Shown here: piece by piece, positions 11,592 to 22,850 of the stretch
How the letters are laid out: every line of letters starts with the position of its first letter
Position numbering within the stretch: position 1 is the stretch's first letter
From: Siphonodentalium dalli
Taxonomy: Eukaryota; Mollusca; Scaphopoda; Gadilida; Siphonodentaliidae
Assembly: GCA_032622095.1 (NCBI GenBank)
Contig: CP136067.1
Location: 1-64,000, forward strand
Length of the DNA stretch: 64,000 nt
Reading direction: 5' to 3'
Position numbers and translations under genes: made by a program
The notes under the pieces: generated by a model
What the model was told of the DNA's origin: nothing
Seen by the model: only the letters and a program-made list of their open reading frames with translations
Database searches by the model: none

Positions 11592-12129
11592 TTAGCTCAA
11601 CTTACTTTGTCGTACTGTTCGTCTGATCATCATTAAATTTGTCATGGATGCTAATATTGGCATGTAGATGGGAACGAGTGCTTTTGGGGTCGTTCGGCCA
11701 AAAAACATGGCCGCCAACAGCCATCTTAGATTTTACTCTTTGCGTGACTAAATCCTTCGGCGCGAGCTACAGGTCGTAGCGTTGGTTGGAAGTTTATGAA
11801 ATTTGTCATGGATGTTAACACTGACATGTAGATGGGAACAGGTCATTTTGGGGTCGTTCGGCCGAAAAACATGGCTGCCAGCAGCCATCTTGGATTTACT
11901 CATTGCATGACTGAATCCTTTGGCGCGGGCTACAGGTCGTACCTTTGGTCTAATCTTTATGAAATTTGTCATGAATGTTGACATTGACATGTAGATGGGA
12001 ACGAGTCATGTTGGGGGTCATTCAACCCAAACGATCTTGTTTTACTTTAAACATTTCAATTAGCACCTTTCCTAATTCCTAATTATTCCCCTACCTAAGT
12101 TGAGCTACAGTGTCATTGACACTTTCATT
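11592..12129 (+). mobile_element. Satellite-cored pearl/HINE-like element (copy 2, short)
   Basis: It has the same ends as the element at 2382: it starts AGCTCAACTTACTTTG and ends at AGTGTCATTGACACT plus TTCATT. The left end jumps straight from the hairpin half into a core monomer (GTCGTACTGTTCG), so the second hairpin arm and leader are deleted. About three monomers remain. Confidence 0.8.
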
Positions 12130-12295
12130 GCAATTTAAAAGTGCAATTAAATTAAATATACCTATTTTTTCGCTTGACTGCAATAAAATAATCATTATTG
12201 TGCTTACGTGCAATTAGATATTTACTTATTGTGCTAAAGACTATCAGATCTTCCCTTATTGCGTTTTAAGTGAAATTAGATTTTTCTTATTGCGC
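12130..12295. repeat. Short AT-rich tandem repeat
   Basis: Two to three diverged units of about 55 bp share CTTATTG, CGCTTAA and GTGCAATTAGAT words. No other structure is seen. Confidence 0.45.
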
Positions 12296-12722
12296 TTAAA
12301 GATGCATAATCCGAATTAACGATCGTGAATTACTATTTCCCTGGCTTCAAAGGACAAATATTTGATACCAATCGAGGAACCCACTCACTAAAGTTCAGAG
12401 TGATTTTTGGAATCAATTATTGTTCACCATGGATCATTTTGTGTGGCCCAGTAAAAGGCCGATGAGAAGAAAATAGCGGATGAAGATGGATAACTCTGAC
12501 ATCAAGTGGCTTTTTGTGTCAAATAATTGACAAACCTGCAAAATTTCATTGAACAAAATGTTGATAAATAACAGGTTTTAGGCAATTTTGTACTCTAGTT
12601 CACTGGTTAGCATTATTTTTGGCCAATTAATCAATTCGGATAACTGGAGAAGCATTTAAAAAAAATATTGTTTTGGAATCTGATAATATGGGGGACCATC
12701 GACTCGGATTGAGCACCTGCAA
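12296..12722. mobile_element. Decayed copy of the AGGTACTCAATCC MITE family
   Basis: Internal words are shared with 26743-27197 and 27835-28104: a GAGGAACCCAC-like block, TCATCTTCATC in the opposite sense, and a right end CGGATTGAGCACCT close to the family terminus. The left end near 12308 retains AATCCGAATTAA. The TTAA flanks seen in the best copy are lost. Confidence 0.5.
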
Positions 12723-12729
12723 GTTCAAT

Positions 12730-13535
12730 TATTCATTTAAATGTCAATTTGGATTCTCACATACATGTACATGTATGTATGTATACTTTAACTACTTAGT
12801 CAATTATTATAGGACAATTTACCGTCACATAGAATGGCCATGAAGCCAGCAAATGACAATGTTAACTAGATTACAGTTAACCTGTATTCATGTCAGAGAT
12901 CGGAATGCTGAAAATGTGCATGTTGTGAATCGGAACATTCTGAAAACAGAATCGGAATGTATGGTAGTGTTACTTTGAATGCATTATGTCAAGTTAAAAT
13001 AGAGTATATTGATCAAGTGTATTTTTAAATTAACAATGGGTTGTTTGTGGATACACATAAGCAATTTGTTTTACAAGACATTATCACTTTCACTTCAAAA
13101 TTCACACTTGTACATGATACTTTTCTTCTCTGTGTATGGATTTGAGTGAGCAAACCCTTGTAATTTGGTTCAGCGTGCTAGATATGGAACTAAAGAATAA
13201 ATAAGTGAAGAGTAAAATACCCCGGAAACAAGTTCTATCATTTAAATGTATCTAATGAGTTGGTCCCTCGATGTAATTAAATTAGTAAACATGGTGGTGA
13301 AAAATCGAGCAAAATATTCACGGAATCAGAACATATAACCCTTGGAATCGGAATTTTGATCTGGCGAAATGAGAATTCGAGGAGCCGATCCTCCACATTG
13401 TGAAAAATGCTCTATGATTTGAAATTGCAATCACCCAGACAGGCCTGAACTGAGAAATTCAAAAAATGGTTCTCAAACAACGTCATTGGGATGCACTACT
13501 CATTGACATAAACACATCTTCTTCATCGAGAGCCC
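12730..13535. other. Unannotated AT-rich stretch
   Basis: It holds a short ATGTAC/ATGT simple repeat near 12765-12790. No exon, terminal repeat or RNA gene is recognised. Confidence 0.45.
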
Positions 13536-13539
13536 AATT

Positions 13540-13770
13540 TATAGTTTTATTAAAACTGACTATGGTTATCCAAAGATTTTGCCATCTGATCTCACTCCTG
13601 AAGTTCAGAACAGCAAATCATAAACTGCCTACAGTACTAGGTTGCGCAAGAAGGAAGAATCTCCGAATGATAATGCCAACAGTATATGCACCATATGTGG
13701 AGAATATGTAGGAGACGAATATTATACCATTTTAATAGTTATTATATGCAGTCATTTGAATGAAATCAGA
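13540..13770 (+). mobile_element. LINE 3-prime end fragment (zinc-finger-like tail)
   Basis: Frames give KTDYGYPKILPSDL, FRTANHKLPT, then after a frame change NSICTICGEYVGDEYYTI. The order FRTxNHKLP, then a CxxC finger, then GDEYHY is typical of the C-terminal tail of mollusc LINE polyproteins. It could be the far end of the LINE whose endonuclease is at 8880-9580. The reverse transcriptase between them is not recognisable, and unrelated repeats occupy 11.0-12.7 kb. Confidence 0.6.
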
Positions 13771-13801
13771 ATTTTTTTTATCCATCTCTTCAAAATATAA
13801 G

Positions 13802-15925
13802 CTAAGGTTAGCCCGCCACTGGCATGGTTCGTCTGAAACATGACATTTTTTGATTAATTTTTTTTTTAATTTAATTTTTAGCTCAACTTACTTTGTAAGT
13901 TTGAGCTATTGCCATGGTATGGCGTCTGTCGTCCGTGTGTCCATGTGTGCATGTGTCCATCAACAATTTCCTTTGACACGGGCTCTAGGTATTACCTTTG
14001 GTCTGATCTAAATGAAAATTGTCATGAATGTTGACATTGACATGTAGATGGGAACGAGTCATTTTGGGGTCGTTTGGCCAAAAAACATGGCCGCTGGCAG
14101 CCATCTTGGATTTCAAAATTCAATCCATTGGTGCGGGCTACAGGTCGTACTGCTTGTCGATCATCAGGAAATTTGTCATGGATGTTAATATTGACATGTA
14201 GATGGGAACGAGTGATTTTGTGATCATTTGGCAAAAAAAACATGGCAACCAGCAGCCATCTTGGTTTTACTCTTTGCATGACTAAATCCTTTGGCGCGGG
14301 CTACAGGTCATTGCTTTGGTCAGATCTTCATGAATTTGTCATGAATGTTGACATTAACATATAGATGGGAACTAGTCGTTTTGGGGTCATTCAGCCAAAA
14401 AACATGGCCACCAGCCGCCATCTTGGATTTTTACTCTTTGCATGACTAAATCCTTTCGCGCGGGCTACAGGTCGCACATTTACTCTGATCTTTATGAAAT
14501 TTGTCGTGAATGTTGACATTGAGATGTAAATGGGAACGAGTCATTTTGGGGTCATTTGGCAAAAAAACATGGCCGGCCATCTTGAATTTCAAAATTCAAT
14601 CAGTTGGCACGGGCAACAGGTCGTATTGGTTGTCTGATCATCATGAAATTTGTCATGTATATTAATATTGACATGTATATTGTAACAAGTCATTTTGGGG
14701 TCATTTGGCCAAAAAACATGGCTGCCAGCAGCCATCTTGGATTTTACTCTTTGCATGACTAAATCCTTTCGCGCAGGCGACAGGTCGTACTTTTGGTCTG
14801 ATCATTATGAGATTTGTCATGGCTGTTGATATTGACATGTAGATGGGAATCATTTTGGGGTTGTTTGGCCATAAAAACATGGCCACTAGTGGACATCTTG
14901 TATTTCAAAATTCAATCCATTAGCACGGGCTACGGGTTGTATCTTTTGTCGGATCATCATTAAATTTGTCATGGATGTTAATATTGACATGTAGATAGGA
15001 ACGAGTCATTTTGGTGTCATTTGGCAGAAAAACATGGCTGCCAGCGGCCATCTTGCATTTCAAAATTCAATCTATTGGTGCGGGCTACAGGTCGTACTGC
15101 TGTTGACAATGACAGGTAGATGGGAACGAGTCTTCTTGTGGTTATTCGGCCAAAAAGCATGACCTCCAGCAGCCATTTTGATTTTACTATTTCCATAACT
15201 GGTAGGCCTTTCAGCTTTCCACATTCCTAATCACTACATTGACTGTAACACATGAATTTTTTCCCTTTCTAAATTGAGCTACAGTGTCATTGACACTTTC
15301 ATTTTAATTTTTTTTTTTTTAATTATTTTAATAAAAAAAAATTTCAATGAGTTAATTCTGCCTTTTTAATTTTTTAATTTAATTTTTTGTTTTTCAATGA
15401 GTTAATTCGGACTTTTTAATCAAGAGAAATTATGGTACCCGTCCCTAAAAGTGGTATGATTCACGGTACATCGGGCGGAAAAACTGACCCGTTTTCAGAA
15501 TGCGCAGAATTGCAGAATAATGTTGGCAGTCTGAGTTATTCACTCGAATGAACTCAAAAGTATTGTTCCCGTATCTTAAGACTTCCAATAAATCTCTCCG
15601 CATAATAACATAAATAAAAGCTGTAATGCGAAAACCGAAGGCAATAATAAAGAGTGTTAATCGGTTAACCAAGCCCAATATGGGAAACATAGAGTGTTTT
15701 GTATAAGGCAATTTAGCACTCCTGCCATTGACCATGACTGGGGAGTGGATAACGGGTGAAAGAGTCGTCGCACGTGCTCACGAATGACTCGATGACATTT
15801 CCTGTGACTTTACCCTTAGATAGGAAGTTTGAACTTGATTGGTCCAGCCGTTTTCGAGTCTATATATAGAGGACAAATATACACACCACATATATTTATA
15901 TATGAGCCTCAAAATATATAGTAGA
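13802..15925 (-). mobile_element. Helitron-like unit H0 (start of minus-strand train), interrupted
   Basis: The minus-strand 3-prime end is the GCCAGTGGCGGGCTAACC block near 13802, with CTTAG in place of CTGCTAG. Its 5-prime end TCTACTATATATTTTGAGG abuts the CTAG of the next unit at 15925/15926 with no spacer. A complete satellite-cored element (13876-15303) is inserted just inside the 3-prime end, so the Helitron part itself is about 0.7 kb. Confidence 0.65.
13876..15303 (+). mobile_element. Satellite-cored pearl/HINE-like element (copy 3)
   Basis: It is complete: an AGCTCAACTTAC...GTAAGTTTGAGCT hairpin, a GTCCGTGTGTCC leader, about eight 160-170-bp monomers and the terminal AGTGTCATTGACACT palindrome with TTCATT. 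The monomers are more diverged than in copies 1 and 4, which suggests greater age. It is nested in Helitron unit H0. Confidence 0.8.
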
Positions 15926-16927
15926 CTAGCAGGTTAGCCCGCCACTGGCTTGGTTGGTCAGAAACGTTTTTTTTTTTTTAATTATTATTTTTTTGAATTT
16001 TTAAATATTAATTTAATGTTTTTTAAATTTAATTTATGTTTTTTTGAATTTTTAAATATTTATTTAATTTTTTTAAAATTTAATTTAATTTAATTCTTTG
16101 TTTTTCAATGAGTTAATTGTGCCTTTTTCTGGCGGAAAAATTGAGCTCCACCCGTTTCCGAGATCTGGTCTGCGCATGCGTGAAGCTGGCATCGCACGGA
16201 CTCGGCGACCCTATGAAATTCGTATCGGGGGCAAGATACATTCACATACCAAATTTCAAGTCGATTGCTCCACCTATTTCCGAGATCTGGTCTGCGCATG
16301 CGCGAAGTTGGTGTTGCACGGGCTCCGCGACCCGATAAAATTCGTATCCGAGACAAGATACATTCACATATCAATTCAAGTCGATAGCTCCACCCGTTTC
16401 CGAGATCTCGTCTGTGCATGCGTCGCACGGTCTCGCCAATACGACAACGAGGACCACCTGGTCAATCTACACACACGTACCAAGTTTCGTCCCGATCGGT
16501 CGAGGTGTTGGTATCTGATGCAAAAGACGAAATTGTGAGTGTTGGTTTGTAACCGGACACTTTGAGGCAATTATATTGCAGAAATGTTGTGAGAGTACTA
16601 CATGTATTAAATCTCCCCGCATAGGAAATCACTGAAAAGTATTTCCCGTATAACTCTCTGCAGATGCTATAACGTTGAATGGTAAACAAACGCTCTTTAT
16701 AGCAACGCATGAAAAACAAATGCTCATTAAATTATCACTTGATTAACAACAGTAGTGCCGTTTTTAGTGACTGAGATTGGAGAAAGGGTGCTCTGAGCTT
16801 CTCCAAAACGCGACCACGGCGGTGTCCGTGTGATTTCACACTTACATACCAAATTTGAGCTCAATCTGTCAACGCGTTTCGAATTCTATGAAGTACACAT
16901 ATACAGAGTTTTCAAAATATATATATA
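15926..16927 (-). mobile_element. Helitron-like train unit Ha
   Basis: The minus-strand 3-prime end is CGCC/GGCG-type hairpin, GGCTAACCTG, CTAG. The 5-prime end is TATATATATATTTTGAAAAC rather than the TC start of its neighbours. Inside (about 16140-16500) are three CpG-rich 122-bp monomers shared with the 30.9-35.1 kb train, followed by a GTGTTGGTATCTGATGC block also present in unit Hc. Confidence 0.7.
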
Positions 16928-17993
16928 CTAGCAGGTTAGCCCGCCACTGGCGTGCTTGGTCAGAAACATGACATTTTTAAAATACATTTTTTAACGATTG
17001 ATTCGTTAATTGAACTGAATGGTCAGAATACAGAATTGAAAACGTGAGGAGACAACCAATGAGTTAATTCTAACATGACAATTTTTAAGTTTTAATAATT
17101 TTTTTTAATTAATTTTTTAAATTAAATATTTAATTTAATTTTTGGTTTTTAAATTTTACCCGAGGTTGGTCAGAAAATTCGTACCCGGAGCAAGATACAT
17201 TCACATACCAAATTTCAAGTCGATAGCTCCACCGGTTTCCGAGATCTCGTCTGCGCATGCGCGAAGCTTGCGTCGCACGGACTCGGCGACCCGATAAAAT
17301 TCGTACCCGGGGCAAGATACATTCACATACCAAATTTCAAGTCGATAGCTCCACCGGTTTCCGAGATCTCGTCTGCGCATGCGCGAAGCTTGCGTCGCAC
17401 GGAGTCGGCGACCCGATAAAATTTGTATCCGGGGCAAGATACATTCACGTAGCAAATTTCAAGTCGATAGCTCCACCCGTTTGCGAGATAACGCATTCTT
17501 TGTTTTTCAATGAGTTAATTCATGGTACCCGTCCTCCCCGTCCTAACTAAACTTCAGAGCGGACAGTCAATTAATCCCGTCGTGAAATCCCTCTGCATAA
17601 TATTTCGAGCTCTTAGATCAATTTTTAGTTTCATTTCGTCCGCGTCCGTATTTCGGATGCATGGGTCAGTCGTTTAGCCACGATCATTGGAATCCACTTC
17701 CGTATTTCTGACGCATGTGGTATGTCGTTTAGAAACGACCATATCAATAAAGAGCGTTAGTTACTAAAACCTCCGTATAAGGTATAGATAAAGAGTGTTG
17801 TTGCCTTAACCCCCGCCGTGCCTTTGCGGTGATTTGGGAGTGGATAAAGGGTGCTCAGGGCTTCTCGAAAACCCGACTACGACGATACCCGTGGGTTTTT
17901 ACATTTAGATGGGAAGTTTGAACTCAATCGGTACACGCGTTTTGGATTCTATGAAGTACACACATACGGAAGTCCCAAATTATATAGTATAGA
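16928..17993 (-). mobile_element. Helitron-like train unit Hb
   Basis: It runs from CTAG at 16928 to the minus-strand start TCTATACTATATAATTTGGG at 17993, abutting units on both sides. CpG-rich monomers occupy about 17165-17495, followed by an ACGCATTCTTTG block and a proximal segment with GTACACGCGTTTTGGATTC. It shares most of its interior with Hd. Confidence 0.75.
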
Positions 17994-19387
17994 CTAGCAG
18001 GTTAGCCCGCCACTGGCGTGCTTGGTCAGAAACATGACATTTTTTAAATACATTTTTTAACGATTGATTCGTTAATTGAACTGAATGGTCAGAATACAGA
18101 ATTGAAAACGTGAGGAGACAATCAATGAGTTAATTCTGCCTTTATATCAAGAGAAATTATGGTCTCACCATGGACCAATAACAATTCAAGTACAAAAGTT
18201 AATTAAATTGTAAATTGTTTTAATTAATTTTTGTGTTTCTGGCGGAAAAATTTACCAGTAGAAATCCCCCCTTCCTAGGAACGACAGACAACGCATTCTT
18301 TGTTTCGTGAAATCTCTCTACGATAACATTGCATTGAATTTAAAACAAACGCTTCCCGTCGGGAAATCTGTCTTCGAGTCGTTGTTGTTGGCATCACGGC
18401 TCCCCGAAAACTCTCACATTGCCGAAAACGTGTATTTAGTAATATCGTTGTTGTTGATATTTACGGCTTGGGGGCTATTTTCTCGCCAACAATGTCGTTG
18501 GCGTTCACGGTTTGGGGCAGTGTGTATAGCTGCGTGAGTTAGCAGGAATCGAGGGGTGTAAGTTTAGAGCTTGTTTATATGAATGTTTCGGAAATAGACT
18601 AAGATTTTCAGCCGTAACAAAAAATATATACATCAGAAAATGTAAATTCCATCGGCTGTCATGTGTAGTAAAGATGTCTTATAAGCCGACATTGCCGTGG
18701 GGATGCCCGTTCCTACACGCGTTTTCGATTCTATGAAGTACCCACATATATACACACATACACACATATATCCGATCGGTCGAGGTGTTGGTATCTGATG
18801 CAAAAGACGAAATTGTGAGTGTTGGTCAATAGTCCCCGTGGTGAACCCCAACGCGACGTAAACATGTGTTGCGTTCTAAAAATAGGAAAGCACTTTCTCT
18901 CTGCTTTCGAGCGATAATTAACGTTTGCGTAAATACAAAATTGTTAGTGTTGGTTTTGTAACCGGGATTTCTGAGAAGCATTATGCCTACCCACCCCCCT
19001 AAGCCCTGACCTAAGTGGCATACATACTATAACAATGATGTTGTAAGAGTACTACATCCAATAAATCTCCCCGCATAGGAAATGCAGTCAATGTTACCGT
19101 ATAACTCTGCAGATGCAAATAACGTTGAATGGGAAATAGACGCTCTTTATAGAGATGCGTCAAAAACAAACGCTCATTAAATAATCACTTGATTAACCCC
19201 CGCCGTGCCTTTACAGTGATTTGGGAGTGGATAAAGGGTGCTCAGAGGTTCCCGAAAACACGACTACGGCGGTGTCGGTGGGATTTTACCCTTATATACG
19301 AAGTTTGAGCTCGATCGGACCAGTCGTTTTGGATTCTATGAAGTACACACACATATATATACGAAGTCTCAAAATATATAGTATAGA
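17994..19387 (-). mobile_element. Helitron-like train unit Hc
   Basis: This is the longest unit of the train (1,394 bp). The 3-prime hairpin and CTAG are at 17994 and the 5-prime TCTATACTATATATTTTGAG is at 19387. It shares the CTAG-proximal 150 bp with Hb but lacks the CpG-rich monomers. The inside has a second Helitron 5-prime-like patch near 18720-18780 (CGATTCTATGAAGTAC plus a CACATA microsatellite), so it may be a fusion of two units. Confidence 0.7.
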
Positions 19388-20210
19388 CTAGCAGGTTAGC
19401 CCGCCCATGGCGGCATTCGTCTCATGGCTTTGTTTCAGAAACATGACATTTTTTTAATTTAACCAAATTTCAAGTCGATAGCTCCACCCGTTTCCGAGAT
19501 CTGGTCTGCACATGCGCGAAGCTTGCGTTGCACGGGCTCGACGACCCGATAAAATTCGTACCCGGGGCAAGATACATTCACATACCAAATTTCAAGTCGA
19601 TAGCTCCACTGGTTTCCGAGATCTCGTCTGCGCATGCGCGAAGCTGGCGTCGCACGGTTCGGCGACCCGATAAAATTTGTATCCGGGGCAAGATACATTC
19701 ACATAGCAAATTTCAAGTCGATAGCTCCACCCGTTTGCGAGATAACGCATTCTTTGTTTTTCAATGAGTTAATTCATGGTACCCGTCCTCCCCGTCCTAA
19801 ACTTCAGAGCGGACAGTCAATTAATCCCGTCGTGAAATCCCTCTGCATAATATTTCGAGCTCTTAGATCAATTCTGCCTTTTTAGTTGCATTTCGTCCGC
19901 ATCCGTATTTCGGACGCATGGGGTCAGTCGTTTAGCCACGTCCATTGCAATAAAGAGCGTTAATTGTTAAAACCTCCGTATAAGGTATAGATAAAGAGCG
20001 TTATTGCCTTAACCCCCCGAAGTGCTTTTGCGGTGATTTGGGAGTGGATAAAGGGTGCTCAGAGCTTCTAGAAAACACCACTACGGCGGTGTCGGTGGGA
20101 TTTTACACTTACATACGAAATTTGATCTCAATCTGTACACGCGTTTTGGATTCTATGAAGTACACACACACACACACATATATACGAAGTCTCAAAATAT
20201 ATAGTATAGA
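19388..20210 (-). mobile_element. Helitron-like train unit Hd
   Basis: CTAG begins at 19388 and the minus-strand start TCTATACTATATATTTTGAG is at 20210. About two and a half CpG-rich monomers lie at 19460-19745. The remainder is nearly the same as Hb, with the ACGCATTCTTTG block and the GGATAAAGGGTGCTCAGAGC block. Confidence 0.75.
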
Positions 20211-21094
20211 CTAGAAGGTGACCCGACTTCGTCTGGGTTTGACCTTGAATTGTCTATTTTGATGGCCAAGGTAAAGATGACCCGTCCAAAACACAGTGCC
20301 CGAACAAAAGTACCTGTCGAAATTCATTCGGTTTTACCTGATTTGACCTTGAATTGACCATTTTGAAGGTCAGGTGGGGTCAAACACCAACACCCCCAAA
20401 AATGGTGGAAATCGGTCCAGCGGATACCGGAAAATCGGCCCAGCGGATACCGAGATACCCTATGCATCAAATTTCGTCTGTAAAAATCTGCCAGTTTAAC
20501 CCGATTTGATTTCCACTCAAGTATATAAACGCGCCTCATATACACATGCTCATTAATTATCAAGTTTCAACGTAAAGATAAATTACCATCGGTGCCCGAG
20601 ATATCGCCAAGACGTCTGAAACAGTCAAATGCATCGGCCGGTTAAGCGTTAACATGATCTAACGTTATGACCCCTAACGACGTCATAGAAGTTACGCATT
20701 GTTTTTATCCTGATGGAAGATAGTACCACTTCTTCTTGATAATTGAGGCAGATAACTAAAACGGATACATACGCATTATATATCGTTTGAAAGAGGAAAC
20801 ACGAAAGATTCTCACAGTGTCATTATTATGACTGGCATTTTATTATTCGTGCTGTTTCGAATCGATTTGTAAGCACCAAACTCAAATGAAAGTCCCGTAA
20901 CACAGCGTAAAAACAGATTTGACCTCGGCACGTGAAAAGTTGACCTCGGATCTGAAAATCAATAGGCCCGTGTTCGTTCCCGGGTCGAATTACGTGTCCG
21001 TACCAAGTTTGGTCGAAATCGGTCCAGCCGTGTTCGAGTTCATCGCGATCACACACATACACACACAGATCTTCCAAAATATATAATAGATAGA
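20211..21094 (-). mobile_element. Helitron-like train unit He (GAAGTCGGGT family)
   Basis: It is a different subfamily from its neighbours. The minus-strand 3-prime end is CCCAGACGAAGTCGGGT hairpin, CACCTT, CTAG. The 5-prime end is TCTATCTATTATATATTTTGG, abutting the next unit. Its interior at about 20826-20965 reappears in plus orientation inside unit 3 of the 30.9-kb train. Unit 8 at 35096 is of the same subfamily. Confidence 0.75.
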
Positions 21095-21330
21095 CTAGCA
21101 GGTTAGCCCGCCACTGGCATGGTTCGTCTCATGGCTTTGTTTGAAAAAGCAATTGCAACAGCTTCGTCGACATCTGCCAGTTTTACCCGATTTTACCTTA
21201 AGTTGATAATTTTCAAGGTCAAAGTCAGGTCGGAGTCACAATTTGACCCGTCCATAACACTTCCCGCACAAAAGTACCCAAGTAACAAGTTTGAGCTCAA
21301 CTTTTGCAGTGAATCAATCAATCAAAAAAA
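21095..21330 (-). mobile_element. Helitron-like train unit Hf, 5-prime truncated
   Basis: CTAGCAGGTTAGCCCGCCAC at 21095 marks the 3-prime end. The body matches the GACCTTGAA/GACCCGTCC segments of He for about 200 bp and then fades with no recognisable TC start. It closes the minus-strand train. Confidence 0.6.
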
Positions 21331-22084
21331 ATGTTGCAAGGGCTGTCAATGACCTGGCTTTAGCAGATGTCTCACTCTGTTAATAAGTCATGTAGAATTC
21401 ATGAAATATCTTGATACGTGCATGAATCCTTTCATGCACAGTTCATGAACGAAAGTATGGTTATACTGAAGCATTGGCCCCGAACTCTATTGTGCCGTCT
21501 GAATTGGCATTTTATGATAAGATCCACTAAAGTCCATAACATTCTGCACTCCAGAATAACGAGTTATTTCGTGTATTTGAATAGTAGAGATCAATTCTGA
21601 AGTAGCACGATCATACATGTAAGATTGTATATGTCAAAATTTAGGTACGAGATAACTTGTATTCGGTACCCACCGCCACCCACCTAAACCTGAAATGTGG
21701 GATACACTATTTCCCGGCTTTGACAATGAGTTATGTTGTAGCCAGAACTAGTGCAGGGTACTTACTCCAAAAGGTCAAATAAGCACCATGTTTATTATTT
21801 ACAATATTGAACATGATCATCTGATGAAGTACTCATGAGAAAAACATGGTAAAGTGTGGACACAAGATAACTCATAGTCAGCACGCAGCCAATACCATGG
21901 AATGACGTTGCTCTGTGCCGACTACGAGTTATCTCATAGTGCGTTTATGCCATGTTATTATGTGATCCAAGCTGATACATGCCCAGTTTAGTTTATGGTG
22001 CTATACATATTTAATACTTAATATAAAGTTGGCACCCTGGAATGTTGCAATATAGGGTTCTGGCACTCAATGTGTTAAAAGCAT
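21331..22084. other. Unannotated stretch upstream of the first armadillo-like exon
   Basis: It has a small TTCATGAA-rich patch at 21385-21450 and a near-mirror pair around ACGAGTTATCTCATAG (21855-21935). No convincing exon or promoter is seen. Confidence 0.45.
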
Positions 22085-22850
22085 TTTCAAGTGAATTATG
22101 CGTAACACAGTATGTTTCTTGTGTGTTTTGGGGAATAATAATGCAATCATGTCTTTACAACTAGTTTCCTAGAAATGTGCTGTTGTTAGTGATTCACAAA
22201 GATGGAGCATATTTAAAATTTCACAATATAGGATATACTACTGCTCTACTTTAGATGTGAACATGGACACTTGGATAACAGTCTTATTAACAGATGAAGA
22301 ATCAAATAACTTACTGGCAGCTGATGAGGGACTTTTGACGCTCATCCTCGATCTACTTCGAATGTCACTAAAACAGGATGATCACCAACACAATTGGTAC
22401 TCTACTACAGAAATTGTTTCTGCTCTGGCGAAAATTGCAAAAAATTATGAGAACAGGAACATTTTGGTGGAGAAGGGGGTTTTGCCATTAATTAGGAAGT
22501 CAGTAAAACAATCCAAGAGCAATGAAGAAGAGATATCAGCTGCCCTTCAGCTTGTTTGGGAGCTGTCATTCAGTGAATCAAACACATCCATTCTCATGGT
22601 AAGTACTACATCTATGCTCTTTGTAAGCGACCTGCCTAGCAGAATGTACATCCATTAATACCATGGTGCAATACCGCGATATACTGCCGAATTGCAGTTT
22701 CCGGTTGTTTTTTTCACACGCATACTGATGATTATCCCAGAGGTGATTATTAGTTCCGTGATTCCTTGCATCTCGGTGGATGTACTCGGTTTTTACTAGA
22801 CAGTATATTATAATTGTCATGACTGACTTGTACAGGCAAACATAAAAAAT
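22085..22850 (+). repeat. Segmental duplication, copy A
   Basis: This segment is highly similar to 30185-30890 plus 35800-35850. It includes intron on both sides of an armadillo-like exon, for example GTTTCTTGTGTGTTTTGGGG, ATGCAATCATGTCTT, and downstream ACTGACTTGTACAGGCAAAC. Copy B carries 4.9 kb of Helitrons at one point where copy A has none. Confidence 0.85.
22255..22598 (+). CDS. Exon of an armadillo-like repeat protein (exon A1)
   Basis: The acceptor CTACTTTAG precedes 22255 and the donor GTAAGT follows 22598. The exon is open: two bases finish a split codon, then 114 codons, ending in phase 0. Helical hydrophobic segments in the armadillo style are visible: LLTLILDLLRMSL, EIVSALAKIAKN, NILVEKGVLPLI and AALQLVWELSFS, with loop asparagines before each new helix. 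Armadillo repeats are protein-binding scaffolds; the partner is unknown. The ATG at 22263 is probably internal because the acceptor and frame continue upstream. A paralogous exon at 30351 differs by substitutions and two in-frame indels, so both copies appear constrained. I do not recognise a named gene; proteins with this type of repeat, sometimes with TIR domains, are common in molluscs, but no TIR is seen here. Confidence 0.75.

Noticed and set aside
13877-15303. Helitron unit H0 as a single 2.1-kb element
   Set aside because: Its middle has the complete ends of another element family, so it is an insertion and not H0 sequence.
18307-18537. 76-codon frame inside train unit Hc
   Set aside because: It lies within a Helitron-like unit, has no recognised domain and no splice or promoter context.
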